Shown here piece by piece: positions 13,020 through 22,176 of a stretch of DNA of 64,000 nt. The position numbers were made by a program, and so were the translations under genes. Position 1 is the first letter of the stretch. The number at the start of each line of letters is the position of its first letter. The stretch is from Amaranthus tricolor. Its lineage: Eukaryota > Streptophyta > Magnoliopsida > Caryophyllales > Amaranthaceae. The notes beneath the pieces were generated by a model. The model ran no database searches, was not told where the DNA came from, and saw only the letters and a program-made list of their open reading frames with translations. The stretch is from contig NC_080062.1 in NCBI RefSeq assembly GCF_026212465.1, positions 5,780,865 to 5,844,864 of the forward strand, in the 5' to 3' direction.

Positions 13020-13508
13020 TCAGGCGCTTATCTGTGGGCCCCCGAGCTGAGGCGATGTGACTAACCAGTCCGTGCCAGCGGACTGTGAGCGCCTGCTCCC
13101 CTGTGGCGGCTCATTCTCGACGAGACTACGTTTGGTGCGCTCAGATGCGCCCGAAGAACTAGGGCCGACACGTGCGAATCTCCTGTCGGACCCCCGGAGA
13201 ACAGTCCAGTCCACAGGGTGAACAACAGCGCCTTGGTACTCAACATCATCAGCATCATCATCATCACTAGAAACCCCCCAACTACTCTGGTGGCTGCTAG
13301 CCTGGTCATCAAAACGAGTACGCACTTGGTTCAGCGTACTCGACCGTTGGGCCTCACTGTGTCTGGCAGCATCTTCCTGCCTAGCCCTCCTAGTAGAACC
13401 CGTTACCCCCCTCTTATCAGGGTCTCCTCTGAGCAGGATAGGTCTAGAACTATTACCGCTCAACAAGTGTTTAAAAAAACCCTTTCCTTTTCCTTGATTA
13501 CCAGCCAT
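13020..13508 (-). CDS. Unrecognised ORF inside MULE, opposite strand
   Basis: A 162-codon open frame, markedly more GC-rich than the rest of the element, running against the transposase and ending about 30 bp past its 3' end. The predicted protein starts MAGNQGKGKGFFKHL and is hydrophilic, rich in Ser, Arg and Gln. It has an acidic run (SSDDDDADDVE, near residues 80-90) followed by HPVDWTVLRGSDRRFARVG. No signal peptide, membrane segment or known domain is visible. It may be an accessory gene of the element, the first exon of a larger captured gene, or a non-coding GC-rich island. No function is assigned; whether it is translated is uncertain. Confidence 0.35.
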   Translation of the reverse strand: MAGNQGKGKGFFKHLLSGNSSRPILLRGDPDKRGVTGSTRRARQEDAARHSEAQRSSTLNQVRTRFDDQASSHQSSWGVSSDDDDADDVEYQGAVVHPVDWTVLRGSDRRFARVGPSSSGASERTKRSLVENEPPQGSRRSQSAGTDWLVTSPQLGGPQISA

Positions 13509-13659
13509 TTACTACAATTTTTGATAATTTAATTAACTATTATTAATAAATAAACATAATCAAAAGTTACGTTAAATTAACCACATGAACAAAAGACAAT
13601 AATTAATTAGCAACAACAATTTTTAACTAATCAATATCAACAAATATAATGTAAGAACA

Positions 13660-13660
<1 letters not shown>

Positions 13661-13715
<55 letters not shown>
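13661..13715. repeat. (ATT)n microsatellite in MULE
   Basis: About 18 uninterrupted ATT units. Confidence 0.95.
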
Positions 13716-13946
13716 GTAATTAATTTTCTAAATTGACAATAATCATAATAATAATAATAATATTAAAAAAAATAATAACATTAATAATAATCATAACAAT
13801 AATAATAATCATAGCACTAATAACAAAAACAATATTTAAAAATAAAATTAAAGAAAAATTTACTAACAATAACAATAACAACAACAACAACAACAGCAAC
13901 ATCACCAACAAAAATAATACAAATAATATTTAAAAGAATATAAAAA

Positions 13947-13949
<3 letters not shown>

Positions 13950-14011
<62 letters not shown>

Positions 14012-14084
14012 TTTAAAAAAATAAATCAAATATAATAATTTAAAATAAAAATAAAAATTTAATAATAATAATAATAACAATCAC

Positions 14085-14166
<82 letters not shown>

Positions 14167-14208
14167 TTAATAATAATTGTTCAAAAAAAACAAAAAAAAA
14201 ATAAAAAA

Positions 14209-14303
<95 letters not shown>

Positions 14304-14315
14304 TCACAATAGTAA

Positions 14316-14399
<84 letters not shown>

Positions 14400-14430
14400 T
14401 AATAATAATAATAATAACAATAATATAAAT
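13950..14430. repeat. Compound (AAT)n/(ACT)n microsatellite block in MULE
   Basis: Three long AAT tracts (about 13950-14010, 14059-14163, 14210-14430) separated by short A-rich sequence, with an (ACT)n block at about 14318-14350 within the third. Open frames here encode homopolymers such as poly-Ile and are artefacts. Confidence 0.95.
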
Positions 14431-14776
14431 AAAATTAATAATAATTATTCAAAAAAAAAAACAAAAAAAAAGAAACTCGCTGGAAAGCTGCGAGCCCCTT
14501 ATTTTTTTTATTTTTTTATTTTTTTTAAAAAAAATTTAAAATAATACGATCCGAAAAAAAAATTACCTCAATTAATTGTTTGCAGATTGAATTTCTTAGT
14601 TTTTGCTCCAAAATTTTTATGTTGTAATTTTGTTTTTTGAGTGTGATAAAGGAGTTATTTAGTGTGATGGGAGTATATATAAGAAATTTTAAGTCCAATG
14701 GCAAATTCGTAATTTCATTGGGAGGGTGGCGATAAAATGAAAAGGGTGCTGATGTTTAAGGATTGGGATAAATAAC

Positions 14777-15048
14777 AAAGTATTCCTACTTCCTCAATTT
14801 TTTTACTTACAAACAATTAAACTTTTACACAATTTAATATGTTTGTCGGATTATTTATATTTAGAACAGAGATATACAATGGATTATACTTCTATAAGGA
14901 ACAGGTCGGATTGGGCAGGGTTTAAGCAAATATGAACTGGATCGAATAAGGGTCCTTTTAATTAATAAGGGCTTTATATGGGTCGGACTTTGTCCCAATT
15001 TTATTATTTAAAATTATTATAATCCTTTTTTAATTAAATTATCATTTA
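14777..15048. other. No gene recognised
   Basis: Includes GGTCGGATTGGGCAGGG at about 14907, which with CCCGGTCGAATAATGG near 15497 may be ends of an old hAT-like repeat into which the following Stowaway MITE inserted. That is weak evidence only. Confidence 0.3.
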
Positions 15049-15293
15049 CTCTCTCCAATTCACTATTAATGTCCCATTTGCTTTATGCACATATTCAATC
15101 CTTAATATTTCTAATTGTTCATAATTAAAAATTATAAAAAATTGATATGAATAATCCTTGCATCGAGACGAATCAAATAAGATCCCACTTGACTATGTTT
15201 TAACTTATAGATTAATAATAAAATACAAATTAAGAGTAAGCGATGAATAGTGTCCAAAAAGCAAATGGAACATTACTAGTGAATTGGAGGGAG
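15049..15293. mobile_element. Stowaway MITE with TA duplication
   Basis: TIRs CTCTCTCCAATTCACTA and TAGTGAATTGGAGGGAG, flanked by TA on both sides (15047-15048, 15294-15295). The inner parts of the ends also pair (ATGTCCCATTTGC with GCAAATGGAACAT). 245 bp, no ORF. Confidence 0.85.
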
Positions 15294-15966
15294 TATAATA
15301 ATTAAATTGTAGAAACTTTAATAATCCCTATTAAAATTGTCATTTATAATAATTAAATTATCCATCAATTACACATTTAAAAGGGTCCATTTCCGAACCT
15401 TATTAAGTCATTTATAGCCCGCTTAATTTTAATTATTGTTGAACCCGTTTTTGGCGCGGTCCATTTTCAACTCGACCTTACAAAATCCTTCTAAATCCCG
15501 GTCGAATAATGGCTCAAAATTGCAGCTCCGTCCGCTGAGCACCCCAAATCTAAACTTACACACAGCTAAAAATTACTATAGAATTTTGATATAAAAATAT
15601 GCACGAGACAAAGAAAACACATTCCATATGACTATATATTTTTTTTCCTCATATAATAGTCGCATACGTAAAATACCTTAGAATGAAGAACAATAATAAA
15701 TTGGGTTTGGGTGCAAGTAAAAAATTGGAAAAAGGTACTTTTTTCTGTTTGTTTCAGAATACTTGGTTTATTTATTATTATATACTTAATTTTTTAATAA
15801 TTACACTTTATTATTAAATATTTTTAAACATGCAAATACAAATTATGAAAAGTTGATATAGCTAAAATATGCAATTAAAAGGGAATCAAATAACATTTCA
15901 CTTGCTATGTGCTTCTTTAAACATTCATTTAAAATTATAAAATAAGATTGATTGAATAGTGATTAC
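15294..15966. other. No gene recognised
   Basis: AT-rich, no protein-like frame; ends at the TRIM target duplication. Confidence 0.35.
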
Positions 15967-16259
15967 TGTTAGAGTATATAACATATTCAGGAGCCTTAAT
16001 AATCTGCTTAAACTTTTGGTGGAGTTGATTTCTTTGACATTGTATTAGAGCCCGCGTGAGAAGTGGTCACGAGTTCGAATCTCAATCATCCCTCATTTAT
16101 AGTAAATATTTAGTGCCAGGTATGAACATAGTCTTGTTGGATCCACACTTTTAGCCCAAAAGAGCTCTCGTGTATAAGGTAGCGCTTGTGAAAGTATATA
16201 AACATATTCTAGAGCCTCAACAATCAGTTTAACCTTTGGGTTGAGCTGGTTCTTTGACA
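15967..16259 (+). mobile_element. TRIM (mini LTR retrotransposon), complete
   Basis: Two short LTRs (about 15967-16038, starting TGTTAGAGTATATAACATAT, and 16187-16259, starting TGTGAAAGTATATAAACATA and ending TTCTTTGACA) surround about 150 bp containing ATTGTATTAGAGCC, a diverged Met-tRNA primer binding site right after the first LTR. ATTAC at 15962-15966 and 16260-16264 is a perfect 5-bp target duplication, so this copy is intact in place. No ORF, as expected for a TRIM. The left-arm boundary of the palindrome (16185) lies at the start of the 3' LTR. Confidence 0.88.
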
Positions 16260-16392
16260 ATTACTATTCAAGTGTAATCATTGAGAAACCGAGAAAAGTA
16301 TGCACTAATGTAGCTTATAAATTGTCCTATTTTCTCCTATTTTATTCATACCTCATAGTCCTAAATTAACCACAAGTTTAAGTTAATGTTTG

Positions 16393-16545
16393 TCATCATC
16401 ATCATTATCATCATCATCATCATCATTGTCGTACCAAAAACATTCCGCTTATAGGAAACTATGATCAGAGTCTTGGGAGAAAAGTAAAGCGGCAACTCAT
16501 ACCTATAAAGAAGGATGCGGCTAAAAAATCCCTCAACTCGAAAAA
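16393..16545 (-). mobile_element. RTE LINE 3' end fragment (left arm)
   Basis: Minus-strand sequence carries TATGAGTTGCCGC, CTCCCAAGACTCTGATCATA and GAAACTATGATC-type 3' UTR phrases and ends in a GATGATGATGATGATAATG tail, matching the fragment at 6494-6632. No coding part remains. Confidence 0.72.
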
Positions 16546-16599
16546 GATCCCACAAATTAATAAATAGAAGTATATGAATAATAATTAATAAATAATCAT

Positions 16600-17115
16600 G
16601 TATGATAAATTCTTTACCAAACACCTTTAATTTGGATTGCATATGGGACAACAATATTGTTGAAGAATCTTTAACAATTACCAAACTCAATCAACATGGA
16701 AAAAGACCATAAAAGGGGACTCCTAATTAGAAAGAAAACAAAAAAGGTTATATTATTGTTTGAAAATTAGAGTAAAACAAATAATTTTGGATCGCATGTT
16801 TCTCATCTCATCTCTCAGACTCCCACTTTTCCTTTGCTTGGGAAAAGTTGAATTACACCCACGTAACTGGACAGGTATGTTTGCATGTACATTAATTAAT
16901 GTCGTAATTAATTTGTTACATTTTCCATATTTAAATATAATTCAACACTTTTTAAATATTTATTTACACATGTCTTCATTTTTAATATATTTACCAAAAT
17001 GAACCTATTGGAGTCAAATATAAATAAACCTGTCAAATTAGTTATATGTAAAATTGTTTTTACTCAATATAATAATTAAATAAGCTAATTTTTAAATATT
17101 AACTTTTTAAATTCG
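16600..17115 (+). repeat. Dispersed repeat D, copy 1 (left arm)
   Basis: Shares phrases such as GGATTGCAT(A)TGGGACAA, CTCAATCAACATGGAAAAAG, CTGGACAGG and ATATAATAATTAAA in the same order with 30250-31020. A minus-strand copy at about 26225-27430 is interrupted by an insertion. Non-coding; class unknown. The copy stops about 70 bp before the Copia fragment. Confidence 0.6.
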
Positions 17116-17182
17116 TTAAATGTAAATTCGTTTTTGCTCACTTTTAATTTTTAAATGAGTTACATGTGATTGCTAAAGTGTT

Positions 17183-17377
17183 TTGGATTTGAGCAAGAAT
17201 TCAATGTATCACGCTCATACTAAACACATTTATGTTAGATATTATTGGTTCCGAGTTGTGATTGAGGAGAATCAAATGGAGCTAAAGAAAATTTACATGC
17301 ATAAGAACGGTGCAGATATGTTGACAAAGATTGTTCTTGAAAGAAGGTTGATTTTTGTAGCAAGCTTGTCGTGTTGA
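17183..17377 (+). pseudogene. Ty1-Copia polyprotein C-terminus (RNase H), left arm
   Basis: Frame 17183-17377 reads DLSKNSMYHAHTKHIYVRYY, then ELKKIYMHKNGADMLTKIV and a stop. TKHI-VRY and NGADMLTK are the hallmark of the RNase H C-terminus of Copia Pol, which removes RNA during reverse transcription. Only the last ~64 residues remain; the rest of Pol, gag and the 5' LTR are absent. It is followed after about 170 bp by the 3' LTR, the normal order. Dead fragment. Confidence 0.85.
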
Positions 17378-17548
17378 GCTCCAATTGATCGTTGAAGAAT
17401 TGATGTCTCATCCATATGGGGCTTGCGGATGTCCAACCCATTTATAATATTTTTGGGTCACTCATGTTCGGCCCTAATTATGTTTTTGGAATAGCTTATG
17501 TTGTAAGCTTAATGTGTATTTTTATCTTACATTAGCTAAGAAAAGAGT

Positions 17549-18061
17549 TGTTAGAACAGTATTTGTTAATGGCTTCGATGGAGGGGCAAATGTGGTCCAA
17601 TTTGACTCATTTTTGAGTATGTCGTATGTGACCTGTGGGGCTTCATTCTGATTGATGGTTATTGGATTCGATGGTCCAGTGTGCCAGAAATAGGGGTTGA
17701 ATAGTGGCCACTCTGTTTTTGACTTTATTATTATTGTTGTTGATGCTTGATGGTGCGTAATGCACTTATTTGGTGATTTGATATTGGTGTTTTTACTCTC
17801 ATTTTATCATAATAAGAGTGAATTGGATGGACTCCCTTAATTAATCCCGTAGTTTTTTCTTTCACCTCAAAGAGTTTTTCACGTAAAATCCTTGTGATAT
17901 TGGTTTATTATCCATTGTTGTTTGTTTATTCATGCTCATTGTTGGTTAACTTTGGTGATTATTGTGAGTTAGGTTTTTCTCTTGGTTTGATTGATTGTTC
18001 TACTTGAATTAATTTTCGAGAGAGTGTTGCTGATGTTGTAGTCAAACCTTTTTTCCCAACA
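17549..18061 (+). mobile_element. Copia 3' LTR (left arm)
   Basis: Starts TGTTAGAACAG and ends TTTTTTCCCAACA, the TGTT..AACA ends of many Copia LTRs. It is preceded by a purine-rich polypurine-tract candidate (AAGAAAAGAG at 17539-17548). The stretch with CTCAAAGAGTTTTTCACGTA and AATCCTTGTGATATTGG resembles 3' regions of plant Copia LTRs. 513 bp. Confidence 0.75.
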
Positions 18062-18204
18062 CAGTCAAACATATATGAAAACTAATAATGTACCAAATTT
18101 TCAATAAGGCAACATAATGGGAGTTCGCCCCGGCCCCTTGGACCCCTGATTCATTAACTAGTACAAACTCCTACCTCTTGAAATCTACGAAGATGAAGAT
18201 AAAA

Positions 18205-18490
18205 TAATCTACACTTTGTCCCGCTCATTTTGCATTAATTGTCATTTTAATCCGTTCCACTTATTTTGCATCATTTCTATTTTTCGACAATGGCCTACCA
18301 CTTTATGTTAATCTCATCTATACATTTCAACTCTCTTTTAATTTCATCCATGCAGTTTATCATTTCTCTTCATCTATTATCAAAATTCACTATATTCTTA
18401 AAAATCTCTCATTTTCTCTTTAATAATATAATTCTATCAGGACAAAAATCTATCATTTTCTCTTTAATAATATAATTCTATCAGGACAAA
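18205..18490. mobile_element. Stowaway-like MITE with internal tandem duplication (left arm)
   Basis: The left part (TTTGTCCCGCTCATTTTGCA, ATTTCTATTTTTCGACAATG) resembles Stowaway-type elements at 9767 and 26070-26240. Near its right end a ~44-bp unit containing CTCTTTAATAATATAATTCT is present twice in tandem (about 18400-18443 and 18444-18487). Confidence 0.55.
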
Positions 18491-19254
18491 CAAGTAGGTT
18501 TATAACACTTATTTTAAAAAAATATCTTTCTAAATGATTTATTTACCGAGAATGACACAACACTTGTGAATTCAATTTTTCCAACTATTTTTCCCTCCCA
18601 ATCCATGCATGGTTTGGTTAAAAAAACGTCTCTACTGGCATGAAAATAACCCTTGAAATTCAATTTTCACAATCATTGAATTGTACTTATGTGATCCCTC
18701 ACAATCCAAGACATAAATAGTTTTGGCAGTTGGGTATTGGGAGGGTATCCCAACCTAGCAACTAGCAAGTATTCCTACATACATTTTTTTAGATTAGATT
18801 CGGGTGATCCTAACTTCTCTATACAAAAGTATAAAGGACAATATCACTTATTTGTTTTTGTAAATTTTGTTAATGCTTTCCTCATTTTTATATCTTCTTT
18901 TTAAATAGAATTTATAAATTTTAGTGTCATATTATAATTATGATTTCTCATCAATCTATATGAAAAAATATATTTATGTGAGATCTTAACAGTTTCGCAT
19001 TATAACATAATTTGCTTTTAGATTGGATATATTTAGCGACATATAATTCAAATATAACTATTTTAAATTTTCAATAGTATATACATAGTGGATTTAAGTG
19101 ACATTTATTAGATCCTTTAGCAGCATAATAAAAAATTATACTAAGCTTTTTGCGATATAGGATCTAGTGACATTTCTTATAAATGTCATGTCATTATAGA
19201 CTATAGTAACAATTACTATGCTACTAAAGGCTAGATAAAGTGTCACTAAATCAC
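18491..19254. other. No gene recognised (left arm)
   Basis: AT-rich. From about 19040, short phrases such as AGTGACATTT and TTTAG(T/C)(A/G)(G/A)CA recur in both orientations, which may be the subterminal repeats of an old DNA element; not resolved. Confidence 0.3.
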
Positions 19255-19900
19255 TTTATGGTGATATTTAAATAAAAAAATAACAATTATTATATTAAAA
19301 ATATAAATTAGTCGCATTTTTAATGCCACTAAATCTAATGTCACGAAAAGTTAAATTTGTTGTTGCGTAGTCTCAATATATATTTTGTAAATATCAACTT
19401 TTTATAAATTTTAAAAACTGACAATTAAAATTATTTAATTTTTAACTTTGCATTGAGATCCGCAAAAAAATTAAATGGGAAAAAATAATAAAAACAGAAA
19501 GAGTACTATGTACTTTATTTTTTGTACTTTGTGTTTATTTACTATGGCATTGTATTTTGTGTTTGCCAATTTCTCTTGTATGAAAACGTATTACTATGAG
19601 ATGAATTCATATAATTAGTTTATTTTTTTAATTGATTACTTTAAGTTATTAAAATAATTAATTTAAGGTCATAAATGATAGTTTTAAGACCATAAAACTA
19701 AAACTTCAGATAAGTAATTATTTTAAGGTTATAACTTATAAGTGATCTTTTTAAGTCAGTTAATATACATTAAATCAGCCTACTAGAAATAGTCTCATCA
19801 TAACACAATCCCATTTAGAATTAGTGTTTGCCATATTAGTTTGTCGTGTATGCTATAATGCCCCTACATTTATTTGTTGATCAGAAACACCATACTAATA
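19255..19900. repeat. Segment shared with spacer (left arm copy)
   Basis: About 645 bp closely matching spacer positions 36932-37578 in the same orientation, with scattered substitutions and small indels. Both stop at CATACTAATA. The reverse-complement copy of the arm lies at 59935-60580, giving three copies in the window. Confidence 0.85.
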
Positions 19901-20461
19901 TACTTCTACTATATATTGTATCTACGTGGTCGAAGGATAAACCAATTGCAAATGGGATATGATTTACTAGTTTTTTCTATTATATATTTTAACAATTTAA
20001 AATTTTCAAATTCCATATTTTGGTGTTTTTTTATAAAATATTCGCTTTTTGTTTTTTAAAAAATATATCAATGTTTAAGATACTAGTTGAACCTATATAG
20101 TTGTAACTTTCCGAAATATTGTCATTTATATTTTTTGAAAAACTAATTTAAACAATTACTTTTGCTTATTTTAGAAGTGTAAGTTCATATGATTTTGAAT
20201 CAGTCTTTAAGCAAATTGCAAATTTAAAAATTGAATTTATTTGCTACAATTTTTTGAATACTTTAAGCAAGCAGTTTTTAAGAAAAGAAAAGATTGTATA
20301 TTAGGTATGTTTTTTCATAACTTTGTGACATCCAAGCAAGCTAATTTTCAACAAAGCATAAATAAATGTAGTATATTGTAAATAGGCATATAATTTATTT
20401 ATGTTTTAACAAGTCCAAATAAGGTTATGTTGTGTGTAGCTAAGTTTTACATATCTAAATG

Positions 20462-20592
20462 ACCTTTATTGATTGAAATTGATTTTACTAATTGTAATTG
20501 ATTTTTATTACTGATTGAAATTAATTTTTATTGATTGTAACTAATTACAATTAATTTTTATTGATTGCAATTGATTTTTATTGATTACTTAT
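20462..20592. repeat. Degenerate ATTGATTG/TTTTTATTGATT tandem repeat (left arm)
   Basis: Several imperfect units built from ATTGATTG(A/C)AATTGATTTTT. Non-coding. Confidence 0.7.
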
Positions 20593-20989
20593 TGGTTAAG
20601 GTGAACTAATTAAACAACGCCTAAGTCTTACTAAAGAAAGCCTCAATTACTCAACAATTCAATTTAACATAAGTTATATTACGACATAAAAAATATTTTC
20701 TTTTGGATTTGATCATATATTATGTTATTATTAAGGTCTTATTTACTTCACCTAATTTTTTGAAAAATTTAACATGATTTTACTGAATGAATATATATTT
20801 AAATCGATTTTCTATTATTTTCTCATATATATGTACTGAATTTTGATTGAACTTAACATTTTATCGATGTTCAAATCGAAATCATATGTTTTGAATTGGT
20901 CGTACATTTTACTAATTTTTATTGTTTTAAGGTCGATTAAACTAGGTTTAATTAAGAAAAAGCTTATAATAAAATTTATTATTATTCAA

Positions 20990-22010
20990 TAAAATAATAT
21001 ATCTACTATTTTAGAGATTTTTTAAAAAATTTCGTGACTTTTTTTAAGAACTTTATTAAGGAACAGAAAGAATCTAAGTTAAGTAATCCAGATTAAAAGA
21101 GTCTTAAAAGAGTAAGGGATGAAACTTGCAATATTACTTGTTTTTAATTATAAAATACTCATTGTGGTAAAGACTAAAGCAAACAAAATTACACAATAAT
21201 TTTTTAAATCTAATTTTTTATATTTAAAAATTTTATAGTCTAAAATGATCGAAGTAATTAAACTAAAATATAAATATAAATCACTCCTAACTTAAAAATG
21301 TAAATCACTCATAACTTTTATGGCTATCTCCTCAATTCAAAGAGTCATTAGCAATCAAGCATTTTGCACATATCTAAAGTCATTTTTGAAAGTGGAGTCT
21401 GTCAAGAAACCAACTCAATTAAAAGGTTAAGGTTATGTTCGGGGCCTAAGATATGTTATATACTTTAACACGTCCCCTCACTTAAAAATTTTTTGGGCTA
21501 GAAGTGTGGATGCAACACAAGCCATCTACATACTTTGCGCGAATATTCCACGTGAATTTGAGGGGTAATTGAAATTCGAACCCGTGACCTTTTTGTCAAG
21601 CTGGCTTCTGATACCAAGTCAAGAAAACAATTCAATCAAAAGCTTAAGTTTATAGTTGTGGCCTTAGAATATGTTATATTATCTCACTGAGACCATTAAG
21701 AACGTGAATCGGAGACATCGCTCGTAGTTAGGTCACTTGTTAAATTAACCGGTCGGTCATATCGGTTGAGTTTGACCCAACGGGTTTAATTTTTGTTATT
21801 ATATTATTCTTATTACTATTTGTGTAATATTGTTTGTTAAAATTTTTAAATTAGCTTTTTATTATTATATTGGGCCAAAATAATTGATTGTCAATGTAAA
21901 ATATTAAATCAAAAAATAAAAATTGACATAAAAATAATTTGTTATAACTCGAAAATTTTCAAAAATTGTTGTGAAACATTGTCTTTTAAAGAGATGCTCA
22001 ATTGGGCTGG
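20990..22010 (-). repeat. Dispersed repeat D 3' part, minus-strand copy with nested TRIM (left arm)
   Basis: Minus-strand phrases AACTTGCAATATTACTTGTT (plus sense), GAACGTGAATCGG, CATCGCTCGTAGTTAGG and the CCGGTCGGTCATATCGGTTG block correspond to the 30560-31020 copy (ACCGACGGATTTG, GAGCGATC, TTCTTAATGGCTTC). The TRIM at 21400-21686 interrupts it. Confidence 0.5.
21400..21686 (-). mobile_element. TRIM (left arm), second copy
   Basis: In minus orientation a short LTR (TGAGATAATATAACATATTC ... TTTTCTTGAC) is followed directly by TTGGTATCAGAAGCC (Met-tRNA primer-binding-site type), then ~150 bp with GGTCACGGGTTCGAAT and CATCCACACTTCTAGCCCAA, then the second LTR (TGTTAAAGTATATAACATAT ... TTTCTTGACA). 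Same family as 15967-16259. The flanks show no obvious 5-bp duplication. Confidence 0.78.
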
Positions 22011-22176
22011 CCTATTAAATTTTAAAAATACAAAAATGAAAAATATAACGTAACTACACACTTACTAATTAAAACATATGATACTTCAAATAGATATTTA
22101 GGATACGTCCATAGACGTACTCTGAATTTATTGTTGTACAACTCAAAAGTTCTTAATGGGCCAACTTTGGTAGGGA

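Larger units (their letters stand above)
10171..14767 (+). mobile_element. Mutator-like element (MULE)
   Basis: Left end (GGTGTTCTTAAATATTGTCA, then ATTTTATCG, AAATTACGAATTTGCC and GGACTTTAA) pairs as a diverged inverted repeat of about 90 bp with the right end at about 14680-14767 (reverse complement: CCTTAAACATCAGCACCC, ATTTTATCG, AAATTACGAATTTGCC, GGACTTAAA). Flanking 9-mers ATAAATAAG (10162-10170) and ATAAATAAC (14768-14776) match 8 of 9, the target-duplication length of MULEs. Inside are a decayed MULE transposase, an opposite-strand ORF, a hairpin and very long trinucleotide tracts. About 4.6 kb; inactive as read. Confidence 0.82.

Noticed and set aside
13720..14428. Poly-Ile/Asn/Leu open frames
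   Set aside because: Products of trinucleotide microsatellites, not genes.
16060..16085. tRNA gene (GAGTTCGAATCTC resembles a B box)
   Set aside because: No cloverleaf or A box at proper spacing; the motif lies in the TRIM interior next to its primer binding site.
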